The translations under genes were made by a program, and so were the position numbers. From Cronobacter sakazakii (lineage in GTDB: Bacteria > Pseudomonadota > Gammaproteobacteria > Enterobacterales > Enterobacteriaceae), in assembly GCF_000982825.1 (NCBI RefSeq), contig NZ_CP011047.1, positions 2,046,001-2,110,000 on the forward strand: a stretch of 64,000 nt of DNA, written 5' to 3'. Below the pieces are notes generated by a model. It saw nothing but the letters and a program-made list of their open reading frames with translations. It did not search any database and was not told where the DNA came from. This document shows positions 18,308-27,031 of this stretch, piece by piece (positions within the stretch are counted from its first letter, which is position 1; every line of letters starts with the position of its first letter).

Positions 18308-19324
18308 ATGAATACTGAAGCCACTCACGAAGAAAATGCACCACACACCACGGGTGAGCGTCTGCGCCTGGCCCGTGAACAACTGGGACTCAGCCAACAG
18401 GTTGTGGCGGAACGTTTATGCCTGAAGGTATCGACGGTTCGCGACATCGAAGAGGACAAAGCGCCTGCCGATTTGGCTTCCACGTTCCTGCGCGGCTATA
18501 TCCGTTCTTATGCGCGTCTGGTGCACGTTCCGGAAGAAGAACTGCTGCCGATGCTCGCCAAACAGGCGCCGGTGAGAACCGCTCAGGTTGCGCCGATGCA
18601 AACCTACGCGCTTGGCAAAAGCCGTAAAAAACGTGACGGCTGGCTGATGAGTTTCACCTGGCTTGTGCTTTTTGTGGTGGTCGGCCTGACAGGCGCGTGG
18701 TGGTGGCAAAACCACAAAGCGCAGCAGGAAGAAATCAGCACCATGGCGGATCAGTCCAGCGCTGAGCTGAGCCAGAACGCGGCCAACAGCCCGCAAGCCG
18801 TTCCTCTGAATACCGATAACACCGCTGACGCGTCGCAGGATCAGGCGACGCCGCCTGCCGATTTGCCGTCTGGCGATACGCAGAACACCGCGTCTAACAA
18901 CCCGCAGCCGACGCCGATGCCGTCGCCAAATACGGCGAGCCAGCAGCCAGTGGTGGTGCCGCCGAGCCAGGCGAACACCGACACCGCGGCGCAGCAGAAT
19001 ACGACGCAGCCGGCACAAAGTCAGCTGCCGGTAGGCCAGGCCTCCACTGCGCCTGCGGCGGACGCCAACGCGCTGGTGATGAATTTCACCGCCGATTGCT
19101 GGCTTGAAGTGACTGACGCGACCGGTAAGAAATTATTCAGCGGTCTGCAACGTAAAGATACTAATCTGAATCTGTCCGGTCAGGCGCCGTACCGCCTTAA
19201 AATCGGCGCGCCGTCGGCAGTGCAGATTCAGTACCAGGGCAAACCGGTGGATTTGAGCCGTTTTATCAGAACTAACCAGGTTGCACGTCTGACCCTCAAT
19301 GCCGAACAATCAGTAGCGCAGTAA
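18308..19324 (+). CDS. rodZ: Cytoskeletal protein RodZ
   Basis: A 338-residue bitopic inner-membrane protein that anchors MreB and sets rod shape. The cytoplasmic Cro/Xre-like helix-turn-helix spans about 15-80. One membrane segment lies near 117-133 (FTWLVLFVVVGLTGAWWW). A long Pro/Gln/Thr-rich periplasmic linker is followed by a conserved C-terminal beta domain (ALVMNFTADCWLEV). The linker is the only part that differs markedly from E. coli. It heads the rodZ-ispG-hisS-yfgM-bamB-der gene row, with ispG 26 bp away. Confidence 0.96.
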   Translation: MNTEATHEENAPHTTGERLRLAREQLGLSQQVVAERLCLKVSTVRDIEEDKAPADLASTFLRGYIRSYARLVHVPEEELLPMLAKQAPVRTAQVAPMQTYALGKSRKKRDGWLMSFTWLVLFVVVGLTGAWWWQNHKAQQEEISTMADQSSAELSQNAANSPQAVPLNTDNTADASQDQATPPADLPSGDTQNTASNNPQPTPMPSPNTASQQPVVVPPSQANTDTAAQQNTTQPAQSQLPVGQASTAPAADANALVMNFTADCWLEVTDATGKKLFSGLQRKDTNLNLSGQAPYRLKIGAPSAVQIQYQGKPVDLSRFIRTNQVARLTLNAEQSVAQ

Positions 19325-19350
19325 CAGACGGGCAATGAGGGAGATTTGTC

Positions 19351-20469
19351 ATGCATAATGAAGCGCCCATTCAACGTAGAAAATCGAAACGGATATACGT
19401 CGGTAACGTCCCCATCGGCGATGGCGCTCCCATCGCCGTGCAGTCGATGACCAATACCCGCACGACGGATGTCGAGGCGACGGTAAATCAAATCAAAGCG
19501 CTGGAGCGCGTGGGCGCGGATATCGTTCGCGTCTCGGTGCCGACGATGGATGCCGCCGAGGCGTTTCGTCTCATCAAGCAGCAGGTCAGTGTGCCGCTGG
19601 TCGCGGATATTCACTTCGACTACCGCATCGCGCTTAAAGTGGCGGAATACGGTGTCGACTGCCTGCGCATCAACCCCGGCAATATCGGCAATGAAGAGCG
19701 CATTCGTACCGTCGTGGATTGCGCACGCGATAAAAACATTCCGATCCGCATCGGCGTGAACGCCGGATCGCTTGAAAAAGATCTTCAGGAAAAGTATGGC
19801 GAGCCGACGCCGCAGGCGCTGCTGGAATCCGCCATGCGCCATGTCGATCATCTCGACAGGCTGAACTTCGATCAGTTTAAAGTGAGCGTGAAAGCCTCTG
19901 ACGTTTTCCTGGCGGTCGAGTCTTATCGCCTGCTGGCGAAACAGATCGATCAGCCGCTGCATCTTGGGATCACCGAGGCGGGCGGAGCCCGTGCTGGCGC
20001 GGTGAAATCCGCGATCGGTCTTGGGCTGCTGCTCTCTGAAGGGATCGGCGATACATTGCGTGTTTCGCTCGCGGCCGATCCAGTGGAAGAGATCAAAGTC
20101 GGTTTCGACATTCTGAAATCCCTGCGTATTCGCTCGCGCGGCATTAATTTTATCGCCTGTCCGACCTGTTCCCGCCAGGAGTTCGATGTTATCGGCACGG
20201 TGAACGCGCTGGAGCAGCGCCTGGAAGATATCATTACGCCGATGGACGTTTCTATCATCGGTTGCGTGGTGAATGGTCCGGGTGAAGCGCTGGTCTCCAC
20301 ACTTGGCGTCACCGGCGGCAACAAGAAAAGCGGCTTCTATGAAGAAGGCGTACGCAAAGACCGCCTCGATAACGACGACATGATTACGCAACTCGAAGCG
20401 CGCATTCGCGCCAAGGCCTCGATGCTCGACGAGAGCCGTCGTATCAGCGTGCAGCAGCTGGAAAAATAA
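19351..20469 (+). CDS. ispG: 4-hydroxy-3-methylbut-2-enyl diphosphate synthase (flavodoxin)
   Basis: A 372-residue iron-sulfur enzyme of the MEP isoprenoid pathway, converting MEcPP to HMBPP. The [4Fe-4S] cysteines are visible as CPTCSR and as the later GCVVNGPGEA. The length equals E. coli IspG. It lies in the rodZ-hisS row, with a partial terminator before hisS. Confidence 0.97.
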   Translation: MHNEAPIQRRKSKRIYVGNVPIGDGAPIAVQSMTNTRTTDVEATVNQIKALERVGADIVRVSVPTMDAAEAFRLIKQQVSVPLVADIHFDYRIALKVAEYGVDCLRINPGNIGNEERIRTVVDCARDKNIPIRIGVNAGSLEKDLQEKYGEPTPQALLESAMRHVDHLDRLNFDQFKVSVKASDVFLAVESYRLLAKQIDQPLHLGITEAGGARAGAVKSAIGLGLLLSEGIGDTLRVSLAADPVEEIKVGFDILKSLRIRSRGINFIACPTCSRQEFDVIGTVNALEQRLEDIITPMDVSIIGCVVNGPGEALVSTLGVTGGNKKSGFYEEGVRKDRLDNDDMITQLEARIRAKASMLDESRRISVQQLEK

Positions 20470-20507
20470 CGCAAACGTGGGAAGCGGCGTGCTTCCCGTG
20501 TATGATT

Positions 20508-20562
20508 GAACCCGCGAACCGCCCCAGCCACACCGGAGCGGTCTGTTTCGGGTTCATTTTTT
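20508..20562 (+). terminator. Hairpin with U-tract between ispG and hisS
   Basis: GAACCCG at 20508-20514 pairs with CGGGTTC at 20549-20555, followed by ATTTTTTG. A second smaller hairpin, GGGAAGC/GCTTCCC, precedes it at 20479-20497. Since hisS begins 21 bp later, this probably acts as partial read-through control within the row. Confidence 0.55.
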
Positions 20563-20583
20563 GTATAGAAAAAGAGAATAAAC

Positions 20584-21858
20584 GTGGCAAAAAACATTCA
20601 AGCCATCCGCGGCATGAACGATTACCTGCCGGGCGATACCGCCATCTGGCAGCGCATTGAAGGCACACTCAAGCAGGTGCTCGGCAGCTACGGTTACAGC
20701 GAAATCCGTTTGCCGATTGTAGAGCAGACCCCGTTGTTCAAACGCGCTATCGGTGAAGTGACCGACGTGGTTGAAAAAGAGATGTATACCTTTGAGGACC
20801 GCAACGGCGACAGCCTGACCCTGCGTCCTGAAGGCACCGCGGGCTGCGTGCGCGCCGGCATCGAACATGGTCTGCTGTACAATCAGGAACAGCGCTTGTG
20901 GTACATCGGCCCGATGTTCCGTCATGAACGTCCGCAGAAAGGCCGCTATCGTCAGTTCCATCAGTTAGGTGCAGAAGTGTTTGGCCTGCAGGGCCCGGAT
21001 ATCGACGCTGAACTCATTATGCTGACGGCCCGCTGGTGGCGAGCGCTGGGCATCGCTGAGCACGTGTCGCTGGAGCTGAACTCCATCGGTTCGCTGGAAG
21101 CGCGCGCTAACTACCGCGATGCGCTGATTGCCTTCCTTGAGCAGCACGTCGATAAGCTTGATGAAGACTGCAAACGCCGCATGTATTCGAACCCGCTGCG
21201 CGTGCTCGATTCCAAAAACCCGGACGTCCAGACGCTTTTAAACGACGCGCCAGCGCTCGGCGATTATCTGGATGAAGAGTCCCGCGAACATTTCGCGGGG
21301 CTGTGCGCGTTCCTTGACGATGCCGGTATCGCTTACACCGTTAACCAGCGCCTTGTGCGCGGCCTCGACTACTACAACCGCACCGTGTTTGAGTGGGTGA
21401 CCACGAGCCTCGGCTCGCAGGGGACCGTCTGCGCGGGCGGTCGTTACGATGGCCTGGTTGAGCAGTTAGGCGGACGTGCTACCCCGGCGGTGGGCTTCGC
21501 GATGGGCCTTGAGCGCCTCGTTTTACTCGTTCAGGCGGTTAATCCGGAATTTACGGCGGATCCTGTTGTCGATATATACCTGATTGCGTCCGGCAACGGC
21601 GCGCAGTCGGCGGCAATGCAACTGGCCGAGCGGGTTCGTGACGCGCTGCCGGGCTGCAAGCTGATGACCAACTATGGCGGCGGCAACTTCAAGAAACAGT
21701 TCGCGCGCGCGGACAAATGGGGCGCACGCATCGCGCTGGTTCTGGGCGAGGACGAAGTCGCCAACCGTCAGGTTGTGGTGAAAGATTTGCGCTCAGGTGA
21801 GCAGCAGGCGCTTGCGCAAAGCGAGCTGGCCGCGCATCTGCAGACGCTGCTGGGCTGA
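20584..21858 (+). CDS. hisS: Histidyl-tRNA synthetase
   Basis: A 424-residue class II synthetase that charges tRNA-His. Class II motifs are visible: the motif 2 loop FRHERPQKGRYRQFHQ, the histidine-specific LVRGLDYYNRTVFEW, and motif 3 FAMGLERL. A C-terminal anticodon-binding domain follows. Same length as in E. coli. Its start is GTG at 20584, preceded by AAAGAG. Confidence 0.97.
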   Translation: MAKNIQAIRGMNDYLPGDTAIWQRIEGTLKQVLGSYGYSEIRLPIVEQTPLFKRAIGEVTDVVEKEMYTFEDRNGDSLTLRPEGTAGCVRAGIEHGLLYNQEQRLWYIGPMFRHERPQKGRYRQFHQLGAEVFGLQGPDIDAELIMLTARWWRALGIAEHVSLELNSIGSLEARANYRDALIAFLEQHVDKLDEDCKRRMYSNPLRVLDSKNPDVQTLLNDAPALGDYLDEESREHFAGLCAFLDDAGIAYTVNQRLVRGLDYYNRTVFEWVTTSLGSQGTVCAGGRYDGLVEQLGGRATPAVGFAMGLERLVLLVQAVNPEFTADPVVDIYLIASGNGAQSAAMQLAERVRDALPGCKLMTNYGGGNFKKQFARADKWGARIALVLGEDEVANRQVVVKDLRSGEQQALAQSELAAHLQTLLG

Positions 21859-21893
21859 TTTCCCGGCGACATATCGTTAAGGAGAAGGACTGC

Positions 21894-22514
21894 GTGGAAA
21901 TTTACGAGAACGAAAACGAGCAGCTCGACGCGGTAAAGCGTTTCTTTGCTGAAAATGGCAAAGCGCTGGCGGTGGGTGTGGTATTAGGGATTGGCGCGCT
22001 CGTCGGCTGGCGTTTCTGGAACGGGTCGCAGGTCGATTCCGCCCGCGAAGCCTCGCTGCATTATCAGAATGTAATGACCGATGTGCGCGCTGACGATCCG
22101 AAAACCCTGAGCGCGGCGCAGCAGTTCGTCGCTCAGAATCAAAACACCTACGGTGCGCTGGCCGCGCTGGAACTGGCGCAGCGTTATGTGGATAAAAACG
22201 ATCTCACCAACGCCGCGCAGCAGTTACAGAAGGGCCTTAAGAACACGAAGGACGAGAATCTGCGCTCGCTGATTAATCTGCGCCTGGCGCGCATTCAGAT
22301 CCAGCAGAAACAGGCGGATGCCGCGCTGAAAACCCTGGAAAGCGTCAAAGGCGAAAACTGGTCGGCGATGGTGGCCGATCTGCGTGGCGATGCGCTGCTG
22401 AGCAAAGGCGATAAGCAGGGCGCGCGTGATGCCTGGAGCAAAGGGGCGGATGATAAAAATTCTCCGGCGCTTGGCGATATGATGCAGATGAAAATCAATA
22501 ACTTGTCCATCTGA
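21894..22514 (+). CDS. yfgM: Inner-membrane TPR protein YfgM
   Basis: A 206-residue protein with a short cytoplasmic N-terminus, one membrane segment at about 24-42 (KALAVGVVLGIGALVGWRFW) and a periplasmic TPR-like domain. In E. coli it is an ancillary SecYEG/PpiD partner that helps hand over periplasmic proteins. The start is GTG at 21894 after AAGGAGAAGG. bamB follows after 10 bp. Confidence 0.95.
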   Translation: MEIYENENEQLDAVKRFFAENGKALAVGVVLGIGALVGWRFWNGSQVDSAREASLHYQNVMTDVRADDPKTLSAAQQFVAQNQNTYGALAALELAQRYVDKNDLTNAAQQLQKGLKNTKDENLRSLINLRLARIQIQQKQADAALKTLESVKGENWSAMVADLRGDALLSKGDKQGARDAWSKGADDKNSPALGDMMQMKINNLSI

Positions 22515-22524
22515 GAGGGACCCG

Positions 22525-23706
22525 ATGCAATTGCGTAAATTAGTTCTGCCAGCGATGCTTTCCGTCACGCTGTTAAGCGGTTGCTCACTGTTTAGCGGTG
22601 AAGAAGACGTAGTGAAAATGTCGCCGCTGCCGACTGTCGAAAACCAGTTCTCGCCGCAAGTCGCGTGGGACACCTCCGTGGGCAGCGGGATTGGCGATTT
22701 TTATTCCAACCTGCACCCGGCGTTTCTTGATGGCAACGTCTACGCGGCTGACCGTCGCGGCACGGTGAAAGCCGTGAATTCGCAGGACGGTAAAGAAATC
22801 TGGAGCATCGATCTCTCTGAGAAAACCGGCTTCTTCTCCCGTAACCGTCCGGCGCTGCTCTCAGGCGGCCTGACTGCCGTCGGCGCGCACGTTTACGTGG
22901 GCAGCGAAAAAGCGCAGGTGTATGCGCTGAACACGTCTGACGGCTCCATCGCCTGGCAGACCAAAGTGGCGGGCGAAGCGCTTTCCCGTCCGGTAGTCAG
23001 CGACGGCCTGGTGCTTATCCATACCAGCAACGGTATGCTGCAGGCGCTGAACGAAAGCGACGGCGCGATTAAGTGGACCGTCAATCTGGATATGCCGTCG
23101 CTCTCGCTGCGCGGCGAATCCGCACCGGCGTCCGCCTTTGGCGCAGCCATTGTCGGCGGTGATAACGGCCGCGTCAGCGCGGTGCTGATGCAGCGCGGCC
23201 AGATGATCTGGCAGCAGCGTATTTCGCAGGCGACAGGTGCGACCGAAATCGATCGTCTGAGCGACGTCGATACAACGCCGGTTGTTGTTAATGGCGTGGT
23301 GTATGCGCTGGCGTACAACGGCAACCTGACCGCGCTGGATCTGCGCTCCGGTCAGATTATGTGGAAACGCGAGCTGGGCTCGGTGAATGATTTCATCGTC
23401 GATGGCGGGCGTATCTACCTGGTGGACCAGAACGATAACGTGCTGGCGCTGAACGTGGAAGGCGGCGTAACGCTCTGGACACAGACGCAGCTGCTGCACC
23501 GTAATCTGACCGCGCCGGTGCTCTATAATGGATCGCTGGTGGTCGGCGACAGCGAAGGTTACCTGCACTGGATGGATACCGATAACGGCCGTTTTGTGGC
23601 TCAGCAAAAAGTGGACAGCTCCGGCTTCCAGACTGAGCCGGTCGTGGCGGATAATAAAATCCTGATCCAGGCCAAAGACGGTACGCTTTACGCGATTTCG
23701 CGTTAA
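22525..23706 (+). CDS. bamB: Outer-membrane assembly lipoprotein BamB
   Basis: A 393-residue lipoprotein. The signal peptide ends in the lipobox LLSGC at about residue 20, followed by an eight-bladed PQQ-type propeller with repeated W/G-rich blade motifs (DGKEIWSIDL, DGSIAWQTKV, DGAIKWTVNL). It is an accessory subunit of the BAM complex that folds outer-membrane barrels. A second BAM lipoprotein gene, bamC, lies at 50.9 kb. Confidence 0.97.
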   Translation: MQLRKLVLPAMLSVTLLSGCSLFSGEEDVVKMSPLPTVENQFSPQVAWDTSVGSGIGDFYSNLHPAFLDGNVYAADRRGTVKAVNSQDGKEIWSIDLSEKTGFFSRNRPALLSGGLTAVGAHVYVGSEKAQVYALNTSDGSIAWQTKVAGEALSRPVVSDGLVLIHTSNGMLQALNESDGAIKWTVNLDMPSLSLRGESAPASAFGAAIVGGDNGRVSAVLMQRGQMIWQQRISQATGATEIDRLSDVDTTPVVVNGVVYALAYNGNLTALDLRSGQIMWKRELGSVNDFIVDGGRIYLVDQNDNVLALNVEGGVTLWTQTQLLHRNLTAPVLYNGSLVVGDSEGYLHWMDTDNGRFVAQQKVDSSGFQTEPVVADNKILIQAKDGTLYAISR

Positions 23707-23727
23707 CAGACAGGCGTAGCACAGCTA

Positions 23728-23758
23728 AAACGGCTCCTGATTAGCGCAGGGGCCGTTT
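23728..23758 (+). terminator. Terminator between bamB and der
   Basis: AAACGGCTCCTG pairs with CAGGGGCCGTTT, followed by a mixed CCTGTTTTCT tract. A moderate stem with a weak tail, probably separating der partly from the upstream row. Confidence 0.6.
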
Positions 23759-23826
23759 CCTGTTTTCTGAAGCCCGTGGATTTTCTGCGGGTTTAACAAT
23801 GATTTATCAGTAATGAGGCTTTAAGA

Positions 23827-25305
23827 ATGATACCTGTGGTCGCGCTGGTCGGGCGCCCTAACGTCGGAAAATCCACGTTGTTCAACCGTTTAACCCGCAC
23901 CCGGGATGCGCTGGTAGCGGATTTCCCGGGGCTGACGCGTGACCGCAAATATGGTCGTGCTGAAGTGGAAGGACGTGAATTTATCTGTATCGATACCGGC
24001 GGTATCGACGGCTCGGAAGAGGGCGTGGAAACCCGCATGGCGGAACAGTCGCTGCTGGCGATTGAAGAAGCCGATGTGGTGCTTTTCATGGTAGATGCCC
24101 GCGCTGGCCTGATGCCGGCGGATGAGGCAATCGCTAAACATCTGCGCAGCCGCCAGAAACCGACCTTCCTGGTCGCTAATAAAACTGACGGTCTCGATCC
24201 GGATCAGGCGGTCTCTGATTTCTATTCGCTTGGCCTCGGTGAAATTCACCCGATCGCCGCTTCTCATGGTCGTGGCGTGACCTCGCTGCTTGAACACGTG
24301 CTGGTGCCGTGGATGGACGATGTCGATCCGCCGGAAGAAGTGGATGAAGAAGCCGAATACTGGGCGCAGTTTGAAGCTGAGCAGAACGGTGAACTCGTCG
24401 AAGAAGAAGAGGACGATTTCAACCCGCAGGATCTGCCGATCAAACTGGCTATCGTTGGTCGTCCGAACGTAGGTAAGTCCACACTCACTAACCGTATTCT
24501 TGGTGAAGACCGCGTCGTGGTTTTTGACATGCCGGGCACCACGCGCGACAGCATCTACATTCCGATGGAGCGCGACGGACGCGAATTCGTCCTCATCGAT
24601 ACCGCGGGCGTGCGTAAGCGCGGCAAAATCACCGATGTGGTGGAAAAATTCTCGGTCATCAAAACGCTGCAGGCGATTGAAGACGCCAACGTGGTGCTGC
24701 TGGTTATTGATGCGCGTGAAGGCATTTCCGATCAGGATCTCTCGCTGCTGGGCTTTATTCTCAACAGCGGTCGTTCGCTGGTTATCGTCGTCAACAAGTG
24801 GGACGGCCTGAGCCAGGAAGTGAAAGAAGAAGTGAAAGAGACGCTGGATTACCGTCTCGGCTTTATCGATTTCGCCCGCGTACACTTTATCTCTGCGCTA
24901 CACGGCAGTGGCGTTGGTAACCTGTTTGAATCGGTACGCGAAGCCTATGACAGCTCCACGCGCCGCGTCAGCACGGCGCTGCTGACACGCATTATGAAAA
25001 TGGCGGAAGAAGACCATCAGCCGCCGATGGTGCGTGGCCGCCGCGTGAAGCTGAAGTATGCGCATGCGGGCGGTTATAACCCGCCGATTGTGGTGATCCA
25101 CGGCACTCAGGTGAAAGACCTGCCGGATTCCTACAAACGCTATCTGATGAACTACTTCCGCAAATCGCTGGATGTGATGGGTACGCCGATTCGCATTCAG
25201 TTTAAGGAAGGCGCGAACCCGTTCGCCAACAAGCGCAACACGCTGACGCCAAACCAGTTGCGTAAGCGTAAGCGCCTGATTAAGCACATCAAGAAAAGTA
25301 AATAA
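23827..25305 (+). CDS. der: Ribosome-assembly GTPase Der (EngA)
   Basis: A 492-residue protein with two consecutive GTPase domains, each with its own P-loop (GRPNVGKSTLFN and GRPNVGKSTLTN), G3 DTGG/DTAG and G4 NKTD/NKWD. An acidic linker near 165-200 and a C-terminal KH-like domain ending in a basic tail complete it. It acts in 50S subunit maturation. The acidic linker (EEEEDDF) is typical of enterobacterial Der. Confidence 0.97.
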   Translation: MIPVVALVGRPNVGKSTLFNRLTRTRDALVADFPGLTRDRKYGRAEVEGREFICIDTGGIDGSEEGVETRMAEQSLLAIEEADVVLFMVDARAGLMPADEAIAKHLRSRQKPTFLVANKTDGLDPDQAVSDFYSLGLGEIHPIAASHGRGVTSLLEHVLVPWMDDVDPPEEVDEEAEYWAQFEAEQNGELVEEEEDDFNPQDLPIKLAIVGRPNVGKSTLTNRILGEDRVVVFDMPGTTRDSIYIPMERDGREFVLIDTAGVRKRGKITDVVEKFSVIKTLQAIEDANVVLLVIDAREGISDQDLSLLGFILNSGRSLVIVVNKWDGLSQEVKEEVKETLDYRLGFIDFARVHFISALHGSGVGNLFESVREAYDSSTRRVSTALLTRIMKMAEEDHQPPMVRGRRVKLKYAHAGGYNPPIVVIHGTQVKDLPDSYKRYLMNYFRKSLDVMGTPIRIQFKEGANPFANKRNTLTPNQLRKRKRLIKHIKKSK

Positions 25306-25309
25306 CCGA

Positions 25310-25334
25310 AGCGGGAGTCATCATGACTCCCGCT
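25310..25334 (+). terminator. Hairpin between der and yfgJ
   Basis: AGCGGGAGTCA pairs with TGACTCCCGCT around a TCA loop, followed by GTGTTTTC. A strong stem with a short U-rich tail; yfgJ begins 22 bp later. Confidence 0.65.
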
Positions 25335-25355
25335 GTGTTTTCAAGGAGGTCTCAC

Positions 25356-25577
25356 GTGGAATTACGTTGTCCGAACTGTCAGCACGAGCTTGAACAAAGC
25401 GAGCGCGGCGCGCATTGCTATGCATGTCATCAGGATTACCAGGTCGAGGCGCGCTGCCCGGAGTGCCATCAGCCCCTGGAAGTGCTGAAAGCGTGTGGTG
25501 CGGTGGACTATTTCTGCCGTAACGGCCACGGTCTCATTTCCCGTAAACGCGTGGAATTTACGCTGCAGGCGCACTAG
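25356..25577 (+). CDS. yfgJ: Zinc-ribbon protein YfgJ
   Basis: A 73-residue protein with paired cysteine motifs: CPNC and CYAC in the N-terminal half, CPEC and a later Cys/His pair in the C-terminal half. These suggest two zinc ribbons. The GTG start at 25356 is decided by an excellent site, AAGGAGGT, at 25343-25350. It matches E. coli YfgJ, especially PLEVLKACGAVDYFC and the GHGLISRKRVEF tail. Function unknown. Its stop codon shares a CTAG with the stop of the convergent gene on the other strand. Confidence 0.92.
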   Translation: MELRCPNCQHELEQSERGAHCYACHQDYQVEARCPECHQPLEVLKACGAVDYFCRNGHGLISRKRVEFTLQAH

Positions 25578-25924
25578 TCGCAGATGCAGTCTTCGCCACG
25601 CTTCCAGAGCTCGCGCAGCCCTTCCGGCGCGGCGTTTTCCGGCACCAGCAGAACGATGTCGGCGTAGCCCGCCTGATTATGCTGCGTCCAGAGGATCTGG
25701 ATGCGGAAGTAGCGCTGATCGCCGCCCCCGGGCGAATCGGACTGTCCGGGCGGAAACGCCTGTGGCAGAGCCTGGTGCAGAATATCGATAAGCCGTTGAC
25801 GCTGCTGGGCGTTTAACTCAGCGACGGCGATACGCCGCTGACCGGCCAGGCGTGGCATATACGCCACGCCGCCTTCACGCGCCAGCTCCACGACGGCGTC
25901 ATCCGTCAGATCTGGCAAATCCAT
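25574..25924 (-). CDS. Emfourin-like protealysin inhibitor
   Basis: A 116-residue protein with no signal peptide. It shares the position and size of emfourin, the small protein encoded directly after protealysin in Serratia that inhibits M4 metallopeptidases. The ATG at 25924 overlaps the protease stop codon by one base (TGATG), so translation is coupled. Conserved-looking parts are the N-terminal LPDLTDDAVVELAREGGVAY and the central GGGDQRYFRIQI. An inhibitory role is inferred from gene order and family, not from a motif I can verify. Confidence 0.8.
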   Translation of the reverse strand: MDLPDLTDDAVVELAREGGVAYMPRLAGQRRIAVAELNAQQRQRLIDILHQALPQAFPPGQSDSPGGGDQRYFRIQILWTQHNQAGYADIVLLVPENAAPEGLRELWKRGEDCICD

Positions 25925-26949
25925 CACAACACCCCTGTGGTTTTCCACGCCTGTTCAATTGCCTGCGCCACACTGTCGCCGGAGCGTTTACGCCCCTGCT
26001 CGATAGTCAGCTTCGCGAAGCTGGCGAAATCCGCATTTTGCGAGAGTGAGCGGTCACAAACCGTGTCATACCACGCATAACCGGCTTTCTCCCAGGCGTA
26101 CCCGCCGATGGCTGTCGCCGCGAGATAAAACGCGCGGTTAGGTATGCCGGAATTGATATGCACGCCGCCGTTATCCTCGCGGGTTTTCACATAATCTTTC
26201 ATGTGGCCGGGCTGTGGATCTTTGCCGAGCAGCGGGTCATCATACGCGGTGCCTGGCTCTGACATCGAGCGCAGCCCTTTGCCGTTGATGTCTTCCGCCA
26301 GTAGCCCTTCGCCGATGATCCAGTCCGCCTGATCTGCCGTCTGCTGGCGCTGATACTGTTTCACCAGCGAGCCGAAGACGTCAGAAAGCGATTCGTTGAG
26401 CGCGCCCGCCTGTTCGAAATAGATAAGCCCGGCTTCGGTTTCCGTCACGCCGTGGCTAAGCTCATGGCCCACCACGTCAATGGCGATAGTAAAGCGATTG
26501 AAGATTTCGCCATCGCCGTCGCCAAAGACCATCTGCTGGCCGTTCCAGAAGGCGTTCTGGTATTCCTGCCCGTAATGTACCGTACCGCTGAGCACAAGGC
26601 CTTTGTTGTCGAGCGAATCGCGCTTATACGCTTTCCAGAAAAAATCGTGCGTCACGCCCAGATAGTCGTAGGCTTCGTCCACGGCGACGTCGCCGTTGGA
26701 TGGCGCGCCTTCGCGGCGCACAAGCTCGCCTGGCAGCGTTTCGCGGTTCTGCGCGTCATAGATATCGCGCTCCAGCTTGCCTTTGGCGGAGACATGCGCG
26801 GCAGCGGTCTCTTTGGGCTGATGCGCCATCAGGGTCTGGACGTGGGTGAGGGTCTGGCGCGCTTTCTGCTGCTGGGGCTCTGAGCCATGATCGATAATGC
26901 GGCGCAGGATGTACGGGGGAATAACGGTTGGATAACGTGACTGGTTCAT
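25924..26949 (-). CDS. zpx: Protealysin-like M4 zinc metalloprotease (Zpx type)
   Basis: A 341-residue thermolysin-family protease, the length of Serratia protealysin. A short propeptide contains the IPPYIL stretch near residues 10-14. The catalytic domain has HELSH at about 162-166, the third ligand in NESLSD (Glu186), and a later HINSGIPNRAFYLAA. There is no signal peptide, as in protealysins. The ATG at 26949 was chosen because it follows AGGGTCTCC and begins the propeptide; upstream codons are Lys/Arg-rich and implausible. In Cronobacter the equivalent gene is called zpx; the symbol is given on the assumption that this is that genus. Confidence 0.9.
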   Translation of the reverse strand: MNQSRYPTVIPPYILRRIIDHGSEPQQQKARQTLTHVQTLMAHQPKETAAAHVSAKGKLERDIYDAQNRETLPGELVRREGAPSNGDVAVDEAYDYLGVTHDFFWKAYKRDSLDNKGLVLSGTVHYGQEYQNAFWNGQQMVFGDGDGEIFNRFTIAIDVVGHELSHGVTETEAGLIYFEQAGALNESLSDVFGSLVKQYQRQQTADQADWIIGEGLLAEDINGKGLRSMSEPGTAYDDPLLGKDPQPGHMKDYVKTREDNGGVHINSGIPNRAFYLAATAIGGYAWEKAGYAWYDTVCDRSLSQNADFASFAKLTIEQGRKRSGDSVAQAIEQAWKTTGVL

Positions 26950-27031
26950 TAGGGTCTCCTTACACGGCAAGTGCCGTTGAAAAAACCAACACTTGCAGTA
27001 TAGTTCGCGACCAGTCCGGCGCTGCTGAGGT

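Noticed and set aside
25948..25948. Upstream start for the inhibitor gene (MENHRGVV...)
   Set aside because: It would overlap the protease by eight codons; the ATG at 25924 fits stop-start coupling.
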